Positions 52,329 through 61,095 of a stretch of 64,000 bases of DNA are shown piece by piece. The notes under the pieces were generated by a model. That model was not told the origin of the DNA, ran no database searches, and saw only the letters and a program-made list of their open reading frames with translations. A program made the translations under genes and the position numbers. Numbering within the stretch: the first letter of the stretch is position 1; the number at the start of each line of letters is the position of its first letter. Source of the stretch: AP-15 sp963775875 (GTDB taxonomy: Bacteria; Pseudomonadota; Alphaproteobacteria; ATCC43930; CGMCC-115725); NCBI GenBank assembly GCA_963775875.1, contig CAVZKP010000022.1:1-64000 (forward strand), in the 5' to 3' direction.

Positions 52329-53746
52329 ATGGATCTCGCGGAGACCTTGCAACGGATCAAACAGGCGGTCGGCCCCGCAGGGCTGGATCGCCGATCCGCA
52401 GGACCAGGAGCCCTACCTGGTCGAGGCCCGGCGCCTCTATCGCGGCGCGACCCGGCTGGTCGTGCGGCCGGCTTCGACCGCGGAGGTCGCGGCGGTGGTG
52501 CGGATCTGCGCCGAGGCGGGGCTGGCGATCGTGCCGCAGGGCGGCAATACCGGCCTCGTCGGCGGCGGGGTCCCGCCGGAAGATCGCGACAACATCGTCC
52601 TCGCCCTCGGCCGGATGAACCATATCCGCGCGATCGACCCGGTCAATTTCACGATGACGGTCGAGGCCGGCTGCATCCTCGCCAATCTGCACCAGGCGGC
52701 AGCCGAAGCCGACCGGCTGTTTCCGCTGAGCCTCGGCGCCGAGGGCAGCTGCCAGATCGGCGGCAATTTGTCGACCAACGCCGGCGGCATCGCCGTCTTG
52801 CGCTATGGCAATACCCGCGAGCTGACCCTGGGCGTCGAAGTCGTATTACCTGACGGACGGGTCTGGGACGGCCTGCGTGGGCTGCGCAAGGACAACACCG
52901 GCTACGATCTGAAGCAGCTGTTCATCGGCGGCGAGGGCACGCTCGGCATCATCACCGCGGCGACGATCAAGCTTGTTTCCGAAGCCGCGCGAAATCGAGA
53001 CCGCCTTTCTCGGCCTCGCCCGGGTCGAGGATGCGATGAGCCTGTTCGCCCATGCCCGCGCCGCCAGCGCCGACCAGCTGACCGCGTTCGAGCTGATCCC
53101 GCGCGCCGGGCTCGACCTGGCGTTGGCCCACATTCCCGGCACGATCGACCCGCTTGCCGCCCGTCACCCGTGGTATGTGCTGTTGGAAATGTCGTCGAGC
53201 CAGACCGAGAGCGGCATTCGCGCATTGCTCGAAAGATTGCTCGAAACCGCTCTGGCCGAAGGGCTCGTCGCCGACGGGGTCATCGCCGAGAGCGGTACTC
53301 AGGCCAAGGATCTATGGCGGATCCGCGAGGCGATCGTCGAGGCGCAGCTTTATTCCGGCTCGATCAAGCACGATGTGTCGGTGCCGGTGAGCCGGGTCGC
53401 CGAATTCATCAACCGCGCCAGCGCCGGGGTCGGCGAAAGGCTGCCGGGCATCCGGCCGATCGCCTTTGGCCATGTCGGCGACGGCAACATCCACTTCAAC
53501 CTGACCCAGCCCGAGGGCATGGACAAGGCGGCCTATCTGGCGCGCTGGCAGGAGTTCAACGACATTGTCCACGCCGTCGTGCGCGATTTGTCGGGCTCGA
53601 TCAGCGCCGAGCACGGCGTCGGCACCATGAAGCGCGACGAGATCACCCACTACAAGCCGGCGGTCGAGATCGAATTGATGCGCCGGGTCAAGCACGCCTT
53701 CGACCCCGCCAACATCATGAACCCCGGCAAGCTCGTCAGCTTCTAG
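52329..53746 (+). CDS. FAD-binding D-2-hydroxyacid dehydrogenase (GlcD/D-2-hydroxyglutarate dehydrogenase family; two frameshifts)
   Basis: The enzyme oxidises D-2-hydroxy acids such as D-lactate, glycolate or D-2-hydroxyglutarate. The PCMH-type FAD domain reads RPASTAEVAAVVRICAEAGL, PQGGNTGLVGGGVP, LSLGAEGSCQIGGNLSTNAGG and KQLFIGGEGTLGIITAATIKL. The C-terminal FAD-oxidase domain has IRPIAFGHVGDGNIHFNL, with the conserved His-rich motif, and ISAEHGVGTMKRDEI. One base removed near 52378 and near 52988 gives about 471 residues, the normal length. An AGAGG site precedes 52329. It is convergent with the XRE gene. Confidence 0.9.
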
Positions 53747-53750
53747 GCCG

Positions 53751-54032
53751 TCAGCACCCCGGCGCCTCGCCGAGGAGCGTCGTTGCGGCGCGGGCATAAG
53801 CGGCGGCGAGCTGGCTGTCCTGCAGCAGTTCGACCGGATGGCAATTGTAGATCTCGCAGATCGCCGCGAGCTCAGCGAAATGGATGTGCCGCGCGCCGGT
53901 TTCGATCCGGTGATAGGTCAGGCGCGACATGTCGAGCAGCTGCGCCGCTTGTTGCTGGGTCAGCCCCAGGGCGCGCCGGCGGCGGCGCAGCGCCGAGCGG
54001 ATGCAGGCCTGAGTGTCGTGGGCGGAGCGCAT
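53751..54032 (-). CDS. XRE-family helix-turn-helix regulator
   Basis: The 93-residue protein is essentially one Cro/CI-type HTH: IRSALRRRRRALGLTQQQAAQLLDMSRLTYHRIETGARHI (landmark, about residues 11-50) with the recognition helix SRLTYHRIE. The C-terminal third has NCHPVELLQDSQLAAAY. The start at 54032 begins the DNA-binding domain; the longer frame adds 60 unlikely residues. A promoter with perfect TTGACA lies 115 bases upstream. It is divergent from the acyl-CoA dehydrogenase gene, a possible target. Confidence 0.8.
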   Translation of the reverse strand: MRSAHDTQACIRSALRRRRRALGLTQQQAAQLLDMSRLTYHRIETGARHIHFAELAAICEIYNCHPVELLQDSQLAAAYARAATTLLGEAPGC

Positions 54033-54146
54033 CGGCTTCTCCTCGGATCGCGGGCGGAACAGGCGGGCGGCCAATGCCGAACTCAAACGCGCGGATTTTG
54101 ACCCGCAGCCCAACGCTCGCGTCTGTCCGAAGGCTGCCATCTGTGA

Positions 54147-54175
54147 GTTATTGCACAGAAACAGCAAATTGTCAA
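54147..54175 (-). promoter_or_regulatory. Promoter for the XRE gene
   Basis: Leftward, TTGACA (54175-54170) and AATAAC (54152-54147) are separated by 17 bases. The leader to the 54032 start is about 110 bases. Confidence 0.5.
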
Positions 54176-54275
54176 TATCGCACCGATCCGATAGCTGTCC
54201 GGTTCCCAGCACCGTGGCTTGACGGCTCGCCGCGCGATCCCCGACGATGCCCGCCGCCGATCCCCGGAGTCACCG

Positions 54276-55466
54276 ATGGATTTCTCATTACCCGACGATC
54301 TCGCCGAGCTGAAGGAGCGCACCGAGCGCCTGGTGCGCGAACGGATCATCCCGTACGAGAACGATGCGCGGCAGACCCCGCACGGGCCGTCCCCCGAGTT
54401 GCGGCGCGAGCTGGTGGCGCTCGGGCGGCAGGCGGGGCTGCTGTCGCCTCATGTCGGCCGCGAATGGGGTGGGCTTGGGCTCGATCATCGGGCCAAGTCG
54501 GTCGTATTCGAAGCTGCCGGCTACTCGCCGCTCGGCCCGGTGGCGCTCAACTGCTTCGCGCCGGATGAGGCAAACATGCACCTCCTCGAGCAGATCGCCG
54601 AGCCGCAGCAGAAGGAACGCTGGCTGCGGCCACTCGCCGCCGGCGAGATCCGCTCCTGCTTCATGATGACCGAGCCGGCACCCGGCGCCGGGTCGGATCC
54701 GTCGATGCTCAGGACCACCGCGCGCCGTGACACTGCCGCTAATGGCGGCGACTTTATTATCGATGGCGAGAAATGGCTGATCACCGGTGCAGTCGGTGCG
54801 GAATTCGCAATCATCATGGCCAAGACCGACAGCGACGAAGCCGGCCCGGCCGGCGCCACCATGTTTCTGGCGCCGATGCAGGCACCGGGGATCATCATCG
54901 AGCGGGTGCTCGACACGCTCGACCAATACATGTCGGGTGGTCACGCGGTGATCCGGCTCGACGGGTTGCGGGTACCGGAAGACGCGGTGCTCGGCCGGAT
55001 CGGCGAGGGGTTTCGCTATGCCCAGATCCGTCTCGCGCCGGCGCGGCTGACGCATTGCATGCGCTGGCTCGGCGCGGCGCGGCGCGCTCATGACATCGCC
55101 GCCGACTATGCCCGCCGCCGCACCGCCTTCGGCAAGCCGCTGGGCGAGCATGAGGGGGTCGGCTTCATGCTCGCCGACAACGAGATGGACCTGCATACGA
55201 GCCGCTTGGTGATCTGGCACACTGCCTGGCTGCTCGACCAGGGCCAGCGGGCCAGCCACGAATCGAGCATGGCCAAGGTCATTTGTTCCGAGGCGATCTG
55301 GCGGATCGTCGATCGCAGCGTGCAGATTTTGGGCGGGCTCGGCATCACCGACGACACGATCGTCGCCCGCCTGTTCCGCGAGGTCCGCCCGTTCCGGATT
55401 TATGACGGCCCGTCCGAAGTCCACCGCTGGTCGATCGCCCGCCGCGTGCTGCGGGCTGGGAGTTAG
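54276..55466 (+). CDS. Acyl-CoA dehydrogenase (ACAD10/11-like)
   Basis: The 396-residue flavoprotein has the usual ACAD layout: the FAD-binding segment CFMMTEPAPGAGSDPS near residue 130, GDFIIDGEKWLITGA, and a C-terminal helical domain with FGKPLGEHEGVGFMLADNEM, QILGGLGITDD and RIYDGPSEVHRWSIAR. The residue at the catalytic-base position (YEG in MCAD) is Asp in YDG, as in ACAD10/11-type members. The CCCCGGAGTC site before 54276 fixes the start. The metallo-hydrolase gene follows four bases later, so they are co-transcribed. Substrate chain length is not predictable. Confidence 0.9.
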   Translation: MDFSLPDDLAELKERTERLVRERIIPYENDARQTPHGPSPELRRELVALGRQAGLLSPHVGREWGGLGLDHRAKSVVFEAAGYSPLGPVALNCFAPDEANMHLLEQIAEPQQKERWLRPLAAGEIRSCFMMTEPAPGAGSDPSMLRTTARRDTAANGGDFIIDGEKWLITGAVGAEFAIIMAKTDSDEAGPAGATMFLAPMQAPGIIIERVLDTLDQYMSGGHAVIRLDGLRVPEDAVLGRIGEGFRYAQIRLAPARLTHCMRWLGAARRAHDIAADYARRRTAFGKPLGEHEGVGFMLADNEMDLHTSRLVIWHTAWLLDQGQRASHESSMAKVICSEAIWRIVDRSVQILGGLGITDDTIVARLFREVRPFRIYDGPSEVHRWSIARRVLRAGS

Positions 55467-55469
55467 TCC

Positions 55470-56174
55470 ATGACAAGCATCGACGAAATTGCCGACGGGA
55501 TCTATCGCATCTTCACGCCGATCGACATCCCCGGAACCGGCGGCTTCTCGTTCAACCAATACCTGATCGCCGACGACGAACCTTTGCTCTTTCACACCGG
55601 TTTGCGTCGGCTCTTCCCACAGACCCGCGACGCCGTCGCGCGGGTGATGCCGGTCGAGCGGTTGCGCTGGCTCGCCTTCTCGCATTTCGAGGCCGACGAG
55701 TGCGGCGCGCTCAACCAATTCCTGGCGGCGGCGCCGCAGGCGGAGCCGCTATGCGGCCGCATCGCGGCAATGGTTTCGGTCGGCGACTACGCCGATCGGC
55801 CGCCGCGCGCGCTCGACGATGGCGAGAGCGTGGCGCTCGGCCGGCACCGCGTGCAGTGGCTCTATACGCCGCATCTGCCGCATGCCTGGGAGTGCGGCTT
55901 TCTGATGGAGAGCGCCACCGGCACGCTTTTGTGCGGCGATTTGTTCACCCAGGGCGGTTCCGCCCATCCGCCGCTGACCGAGAGCGACATCCTCGGCCCG
56001 AGCGAGGCGTTTCGCCGCCAACTCGATTATTTCGCTGATACCAAGAATACGCGCGCGATGCTGGAACGGCTCGCCGCGCTGCTTCCGACGACGCTCGCCT
56101 GCATGCATGGCAGCGCTTGGCGCGGCGACGGCGCCGGCTTGTTGCGCGCGCTCGCCGACAGTCTCGAGAGCTAA
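55470..56174 (+). CDS. Flavodiiron-like metallo-beta-lactamase-fold (ODP) protein
   Basis: The 234-residue protein has the oxygen-binding di-iron domain ligand pattern in FSHFEADECGAL (the H-x-E-x-D variant that identifies ODP/flavodiiron proteins instead of the H-x-H-x-D-H of hydrolases), with later histidines in TPHLPHAWECGFL, LLCGDLFTQGG and CMHGSAWRG. The flavodoxin domain of full flavodiiron proteins is absent. It probably reduces oxygen or NO, or acts as a di-iron sensor. It is coupled to the acyl-CoA dehydrogenase by a four-base gap. Confidence 0.85.
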   Translation: MTSIDEIADGIYRIFTPIDIPGTGGFSFNQYLIADDEPLLFHTGLRRLFPQTRDAVARVMPVERLRWLAFSHFEADECGALNQFLAAAPQAEPLCGRIAAMVSVGDYADRPPRALDDGESVALGRHRVQWLYTPHLPHAWECGFLMESATGTLLCGDLFTQGGSAHPPLTESDILGPSEAFRRQLDYFADTKNTRAMLERLAALLPTTLACMHGSAWRGDGAGLLRALADSLES

Positions 56175-56184
56175 GAATTCCAGG

Positions 56185-57909
56185 TCAGGCTGCGGCGGCG
56201 GTCAGGGTCTTTTCGCCGCGCTTCGGAGGGTCGCCGTCGGATATCGGCTCCAGCGCGGGGTCGGTATAGGGCCTCGGGTCGCGTTCGACGCGGCGGCGGA
56301 TCTTGTGCAGACGCAGGTAAAAGGCCGCGAGCTTGACGTGGGTTTCGACCACCTCGCCAACCCGGCGCGGGTAGAAGACGAGCGGGTTCTCGCGCGGCAG
56401 GGTCGACCGGCGGTGGCGGCGGATTTTGCGGCGGAAATACCCGCCTTGCAGCGGATGCACGTTCTCTTGAATAAAGGTGAAGTAGAATTGCAGGATGTGA
56501 TTCATTAGCCGCACCGGCTTGATCCCGCTCGCCTTGGCGCGGCGCAGGATCGTTTCGATGTGCTCGGCGGAATAATAGAGATCCCAGGCCTGGCGGTAGA
56601 CCGCCTGCCACTCGCCTGCGGTCATCACCGGGTGCCCGGTGGTGACGTGTTCGAGATCGTAGTTGTTCATGTCGGGGTCCATCCACACCCCGTCAGCGTC
56701 GAGCGCCTTATGGTCGGCCGAGCCCGGCAATGGGGTCAGGATGAAGAATTCGAGCAGATCGACCGGCAGTTCTTCTTGCACCATGCGAATGTCGCGGGCG
56801 ATCCGCTCCGGCGTATCGGCCGGGAAGCCGAGGATATAGCCGGCATAGGTGATCACATGCTGCGCCCGCCAGGCCAGGAACATCCGGCGGTATTCGTGCA
56901 CCCGGTTCTGTTTTTTCTTGGCGGACAGCAGATTGTCGGGGTTGATGTTTTCGAGGCCGATAAAAACCCGTTTGCAGCCGGCGCGCGCCGCCTTCTCGAC
57001 AAAATTCGGGATGCGGTGGCAGAGCGTGTCGACCTGGATGATGAATTGCAGGCCGAGCGCTTCCTGTTCGCGCATTTGGATCAGCCGGTCGAAGATCGCT
57101 TCCCAATTGCGGTTGCGGGCGAAATTGTCGTCGGTAATGAAAAAGCGAAAGACGCCCTGGGCCAAATTGGCGCGTACCAGGCGCTCGACATCGTCGGCGT
57201 CGCGCCAGCGCGATTTCCGGCCCTGGACATTGATGATCGTGCAAAAGCTGCACTGAAACGGGCAGCCGCGCCCGGCATCGAAGGCGCCGAGGCTCTCGCC
57301 ATAGTGCCGCACGATGCTGGCCGGCAGAAACGGCGTCACCTGCCGCTGCAACCCCGGCAGATCGTCCATGTAATTGTATATCGGTTGCAGCCGACCGGCG
57401 AGCGCATCGGCGAACAGCCCTTCGAGCCGGCCCTCGGCCTCGCCAGCGAATAGGGTAATCCCCATTTGCACAGCCGTCTCAAGATCGGGCGGCAGCCGCG
57501 GCAACATCGCCAGGCACCCGGAGACATGAAACCCGCCGATGGCGACCGCGATCCCGGCCGCGCGAAACTGCGCCGCCAGATCCATCGCCCGCGGGAACTG
57601 GTTCGACTGCACCCCGACAAGGCAGACAAGGCCGGCATCGGCCGCCTTGATGCGCCGAATTAGATGGCCGATCGGGATGACCGTGTGGCACTCGTCATAA
57701 GCCCGCAGTTCGAGCGCTACATCAGGGCCGAGCACATTTCGGGCTGCGATGTCGCTCGCGATCCCGTAAAGCGAGGCGAGCGAATTCGACGGGATCCACG
57801 ACTTCCACCACTGGATCACATAGCCATCGTCGTCGTAATGCGACGGCTTGATCAGTTCGACGACGAACCGGCGGTCCCCCAACTCCCCCTCGCCCGGCAG
57901 ACTCCGCAA
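56185..57909 (-). CDS. B12-binding-domain radical SAM protein, second copy type
   Basis: The 574-residue protein has an N-terminal cobalamin-binding region (about residues 30-200; IRRIKAADAGLVCLVGVQSNQFPRAM, AIGGFHVSG) and a radical-SAM core with cluster motif GCPFQCSFCTIINVQG near residue 225, then YAGYILGFPADTPERIARDI. The C-terminus has basic helices. FITDDNFARNRNWEAIFDRL is typical of hopanoid- and lipid-modifying enzymes of the HpnJ/HpnR type, but a specific match was not made. The gene is intact and stands alone, convergent with the metallo-hydrolase gene. It is not a duplicate of the radical-SAM gene at 19709. Confidence 0.85.
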   Translation of the reverse strand: MRSLPGEGELGDRRFVVELIKPSHYDDDGYVIQWWKSWIPSNSLASLYGIASDIAARNVLGPDVALELRAYDECHTVIPIGHLIRRIKAADAGLVCLVGVQSNQFPRAMDLAAQFRAAGIAVAIGGFHVSGCLAMLPRLPPDLETAVQMGITLFAGEAEGRLEGLFADALAGRLQPIYNYMDDLPGLQRQVTPFLPASIVRHYGESLGAFDAGRGCPFQCSFCTIINVQGRKSRWRDADDVERLVRANLAQGVFRFFITDDNFARNRNWEAIFDRLIQMREQEALGLQFIIQVDTLCHRIPNFVEKAARAGCKRVFIGLENINPDNLLSAKKKQNRVHEYRRMFLAWRAQHVITYAGYILGFPADTPERIARDIRMVQEELPVDLLEFFILTPLPGSADHKALDADGVWMDPDMNNYDLEHVTTGHPVMTAGEWQAVYRQAWDLYYSAEHIETILRRAKASGIKPVRLMNHILQFYFTFIQENVHPLQGGYFRRKIRRHRRSTLPRENPLVFYPRRVGEVVETHVKLAAFYLRLHKIRRRVERDPRPYTDPALEPISDGDPPKRGEKTLTAAAA

Positions 57910-57993
57910 CGGGTTATATTACACCCTGCACTGCACCTGGGATAGAGCGGCGGTAAGCAGGCTCGTCAAGGCGTCTATCCGCGAGATCCCCCG

Positions 57994-58449
57994 CTAGGGT
58001 CGGATGTAACTCCAGCCCTGCTCCTCGAGCTGCGTCAACCGCACGATGCCCGCAGGCACGACCCTAGCCTCGGGAATGATCTCGATCGGATGGCCCTCGC
58101 GCTTCTCCATAGCCGTCTGCGTGTTGTGGCAGGCGGAAAAGCGGACATCGCCGCCGACGTTCGACGCCTTCAGGGCCTTGATGCGGTCCTTCACGGGAGA
58201 GGTATCTTCCCGCAGCATGTTAAGCCCCGGCCCGTAGGCGACGATTTCCACCTCGATGCTCTCGCCCTTGCCGCTGTAGTACTTGATCGCGTTCTCGGTG
58301 TTGTTGAGCGCGAGGTTCATCCGCTCCGGATCGTTCTGACTGACCTGGATCACGATGCGATGGCTCGCCGCTTTGTCGGCCGCAAGCCCCGGCGAGGCAG
58401 CGAGCGCCAATGCGAAGACGATCGCAACCGTACGGAAAGTCAATTTCAT
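57994..58449 (-). CDS. Secreted DsrE/DsrF-like protein
   Basis: The 151-residue protein has a signal peptide (MKLTFRTVAIVFALALAASPGLA; landmark) and then the DsrE-like fold: HRIVIQVSQNDPERMNLALNNTENAIKYY, VEIVAYGPGLNMLR, DVRFSACHNTQTAM and a C-terminal IVRLTQLEEQGWSYIRP. The Cys in SACHNT corresponds to the position used for sulfur transfer or metal binding in some members. AGAGGTG five bases before 58449 supports this start. It would act in the periplasm, possibly in sulfur handling. Confidence 0.83.
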   Translation of the reverse strand: MKLTFRTVAIVFALALAASPGLAADKAASHRIVIQVSQNDPERMNLALNNTENAIKYYSGKGESIEVEIVAYGPGLNMLREDTSPVKDRIKALKASNVGGDVRFSACHNTQTAMEKREGHPIEIIPEARVVPAGIVRLTQLEEQGWSYIRP

Positions 58450-58642
58450 CGACACACCTCTTAACTATAGAATTTCGATTCTCAGCCTATTTCCTAGTCC
58501 GACTCTGTGCGTGTTGGAGCTGTGTTATATCTTCCCTATTGGACTACCTCCTGTTTTCGTGTGGTATCTCGTAGGTGCCGAAGCAGGCGTTGAGCGAATC
58601 GACCTCTTTCTGCGCCTCGATTTGGGTCTTGCCCGCGGCGAC

Positions 58643-58678
58643 ATATTGGCCGGCGAGGACGGCCTCACCGGCCAATAT
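58643..58678. repeat. Long perfect hairpin
   Basis: ATATTGGCCGG (58643-58653) is mirrored exactly by CCGGCCAATAT (58668-58678). The loop contains a further GAGG/CCTC pair, so the stem reaches about 15 base pairs with one mismatch. No T-run follows on either strand. It lies in non-coding sequence upstream of the DsrE gene. Confidence 0.75.
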
Positions 58679-58729
58679 CGGCTCCGCTACTGATGCCAAT
58701 ACCGTAAAACAGGCTAAGTGCTATCAGCG

Positions 58730-58935
58730 CCGCCTTCGGCGACGGCGGTATTCACGCAATGACCAAACATCATCGCAAAGCTGTTGATCTCGGCCATCCA
58801 TACGTATGCACCGGTTCACTCCCGACGCCGCGAAGGGCGGCTGCGGTGGTGGCGCCAAGACTCTATGCGCCTGAGGCGGGGAAAGTGTGTGAACCGGTTC
58901 ACAGTTTTGAGGCTCGATCGAACCGGCGCGGCGCC
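58730..58935. repeat. Copy A of a decayed repeat of about 200 bases
   Basis: This copy shares with 59212-59420 the ordered blocks GGCGGTATTCACGCAATG, CAAAGCTGTT, GGCGGCT, GAACCGG and the CGAGC-rich end, in the same orientation but with many differences. It carries no long open frame. It looks like an old, non-autonomous mobile element or a duplicated intergenic piece. Confidence 0.55.
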
Positions 58936-58991
58936 TTGTCATAGCCACTCCACCGAAGAACTGCCTCGGATGTTTCGATCTCGGTCCGGGT

Positions 58992-59169
58992 AAGCGCTCG
59001 GCCAGATCAGGCGCGATCTTGCCCCAAGAGGCATGGGTCAGCGGATTGCCGCGCAGCAGCAAGAGCGGCGGCCCGTCGCCGCCATGGCGCAGATTGATGC
59101 ATACCCCCGATCATGTCGTCGCGGCGGATCTGCGCGGCTATGGCGACAGCGTCGGCCCCGACGAAGGCG
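58992..59169. pseudogene. Rearranged remnant of an alpha/beta hydrolase paralogue
   Basis: The bases 58992-59098 read leftward encode NLRHGGDGPPLLLLRGNPLTHASWGKIAP (landmark), matching residues about 15-48 of the hydrolase at 59622. From about 59110 to 59169 the rightward strand encodes HVVAADLRGYGDSVGP, the directly following residues. So the gene is cut exactly between these parts and the first part is inverted. Similarity is high (around nine in ten bases by eye) for both parts, so the event is fairly recent or part of a chimeric assembly. Confidence 0.7.
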
Positions 59170-59211
59170 GCATATTAAATTCTAGGTCACGGGAAGCTGA
59201 TACAGAAGCCT

Positions 59212-59420
59212 TTGGCGAGGGCGGTATCCACACGCAATGGCCAAAGATCATTGCAAAGCTGTTCATTGGATTATCCCTCCCAGCTTCATCTTCCCGCCGC
59301 AAAAAAGGCGGCTATCGCTGTTTGGCGATATGCTATCCGCCCGCATGCCGAGAGCGTGTGAACCGGGTCGCACTGGGCTCGGCTTTAATCCCCGATCGAG
59401 CGAGGCGCCGCGCCCTCATT
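59212..59420. repeat. Copy B of a decayed repeat of about 200 bases
   Basis: The partner of 58730-58935. It follows directly on the hydrolase fragment, with a GGCGGTATCCACACGCAATGG start and the same succession of blocks. Confidence 0.55.
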
Positions 59421-59621
59421 CGAGCCGCTTCGAAGTAATGCTTACTGCTGGTCCGAGTGAGATTCTTTACGGTGAGCTTTCTTTGTTCTTACGGGACCCT
59501 TTTGATTGCGGTTGGCAGAGAGTTGGCCTCTGGGGCAAGTGGCGGCTGCGAACGGCAAAGCGTATTGTCGCGTGAGTGAAATTATGCGCTGGATGCAAGC
59601 AGCAATCAGGAGATCGAGAAA

Positions 59622-60510
59622 ATGTTCGAAGGGTTCACCCGGACCGAGATCGAGACCACGGGGGCGCGGATCAATCTGCGCCATGGCGGCGACGGACCGC
59701 CGCTGTTGCTGCTGCACGGCAATCCGCTTGACCCACGCCTCCTGGGGCAAGATCGCGCCGCGGCTGGCCGAGCGGTTCCACGTCGTCGCCGCCGATCTGC
59801 GCGGCTATGGCGACAGCGTCGGGCCTGACGATGGCGGCGAAAACAACCTCAACTATTCGTTCCGGGCGATGGCGCAGGACCAGGTCGAGGTCATGGAGAA
59901 GCTCGGCTATCGCGAATTCTTTGTCGCCGGCCATGACCGCGGCGCCCGCACCACGGCGCGCATGTGCCTCGACCATCCCGATCGGGTCAAGCGCGCGGCG
60001 CTGATCGACATCCTGCCCAACCATCACATCTGGACCCACACCTCGAAGGAATGGGCGTTGCGCTCGTGGCATTGGTCGATGATGGCCCAGCCCTATGACT
60101 TCCCCGAGCGCATGCTGGCCGGCATCCCGGCGCAGTATTTCATGGAGAAGAAACTATCGAAGCCCGGCATCGGTCTTGGTTTCTTCGACCCCGAGGCATT
60201 TGCCGAATATGTCCGCTGCTTCAACTGGAAGACAATCAAGGGCTCATGCGCCGACTACCGCGCCTGCGCGACCTGTGACTTCGATATGGACAAGGCTGAT
60301 TTCGAGGCTGGTCGTAAGATCACGGTGCCATTGCTGGTGATCTGGGGCGCACGCAGCCACACCGAGGGGGTCCACGGCGACGTGCTCGCGGTGTGGCAAC
60401 ACGGTTACGCGACCGATGCCTATGGCGGCGCGCTGCCCTGCGGCCATTACGTGCCCGAGGAGGCGCCCGAGGAAACCCTGAATTGGCTGCTGCGCCACTT
60501 CGCAGGGTAA
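59622..60510 (+). CDS. Haloacetate-dehalogenase-like alpha/beta hydrolase (one frameshift)
   Basis: The protein has MFEGFTRTEIETTGARINLRHGGDGPPLLLLHG as landmark opening, then, after removing one base near 59731, THASWGKIAPRLAERFHVVAADLRGYGDS. The nucleophile elbow is AGHDRGARTTARM, with Asp in place of Ser and the following Arg, as in fluoroacetate dehalogenases and related enzymes. A catalytic His is in CGHYVPEEAPEE and the CATCDFDMD region provides the halide/oxyanion setting. The total is about 295 residues. It likely hydrolyses a haloacid or epoxide. Its own paralogue fragment lies 450 bases upstream. Confidence 0.86.
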
Positions 60511-60522
60511 TCAAGGACGCGG

Positions 60523-60966
60523 CTAGCGCTCCGGCAGAAACGAGCGGGTCAGAACTTCGGTGAGAGTGAAGGGGCAAGTCGCCGGGAACATGTCGTCGGC
60601 AAGACCGGTCTCGGCGATCCCTCGCTCGCGGGCGATTGCGTAGGCTTGTGGCAGCATACTGCCGGCCAGCGGTTGCAGGCTTGGCGATTCCGAGAGAATG
60701 TTTTCGCTCTGAAGCCGCTGCTCTTCGATCGTCGCGGACCAGCTTCTCGACCTCGCCGAGGGTTGGAAGCGCCATTTCAGCAAATGCATGATCAAAACTA
60801 CTAGCCGGCTTTGGAGCTCCCGCCGATCGCTGCGTCCCATGCTTTCGATTTCCTCCGCGATATTGGCGGCATCGACAGCCGACAGATCGCCGGCACGCAA
60901 CAGCCGAGCCTGTTCAATTGTCCAAGCGAAGAAATCCTCCTCGTAGAGCACCGAATTCTGGCTCAT
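60523..60966 (-). CDS. DUF29 family protein
   Basis: The 147-residue protein has the DUF29 sequence pattern: YEEDFFAWTIEQARLLRAGDLSAVDAANIAEEIESMGRSDRRELQSRLVVLIMHLLKWRFQP (landmarks, residues 8-70). DUF29 proteins are widespread in cyanobacteria and proteobacteria and of unknown function; they are frequently found in mobile or repeated contexts. The frame is intact. It is convergent with the hydrolase. Confidence 0.88.
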   Translation of the reverse strand: MSQNSVLYEEDFFAWTIEQARLLRAGDLSAVDAANIAEEIESMGRSDRRELQSRLVVLIMHLLKWRFQPSARSRSWSATIEEQRLQSENILSESPSLQPLAGSMLPQAYAIARERGIAETGLADDMFPATCPFTLTEVLTRSFLPER

Positions 60967-61095
60967 TGCCGCACCTCCAGCGTCATCCTAACACACAAGC
61001 GTACGGGCCGACCCCAGCACACCGCTTGAGAGGCCGGGCGAAACTGGGCAGTGTGCGTGCCAGATAATTGGCAGATGGAAAAACAAGGAGTGGTC

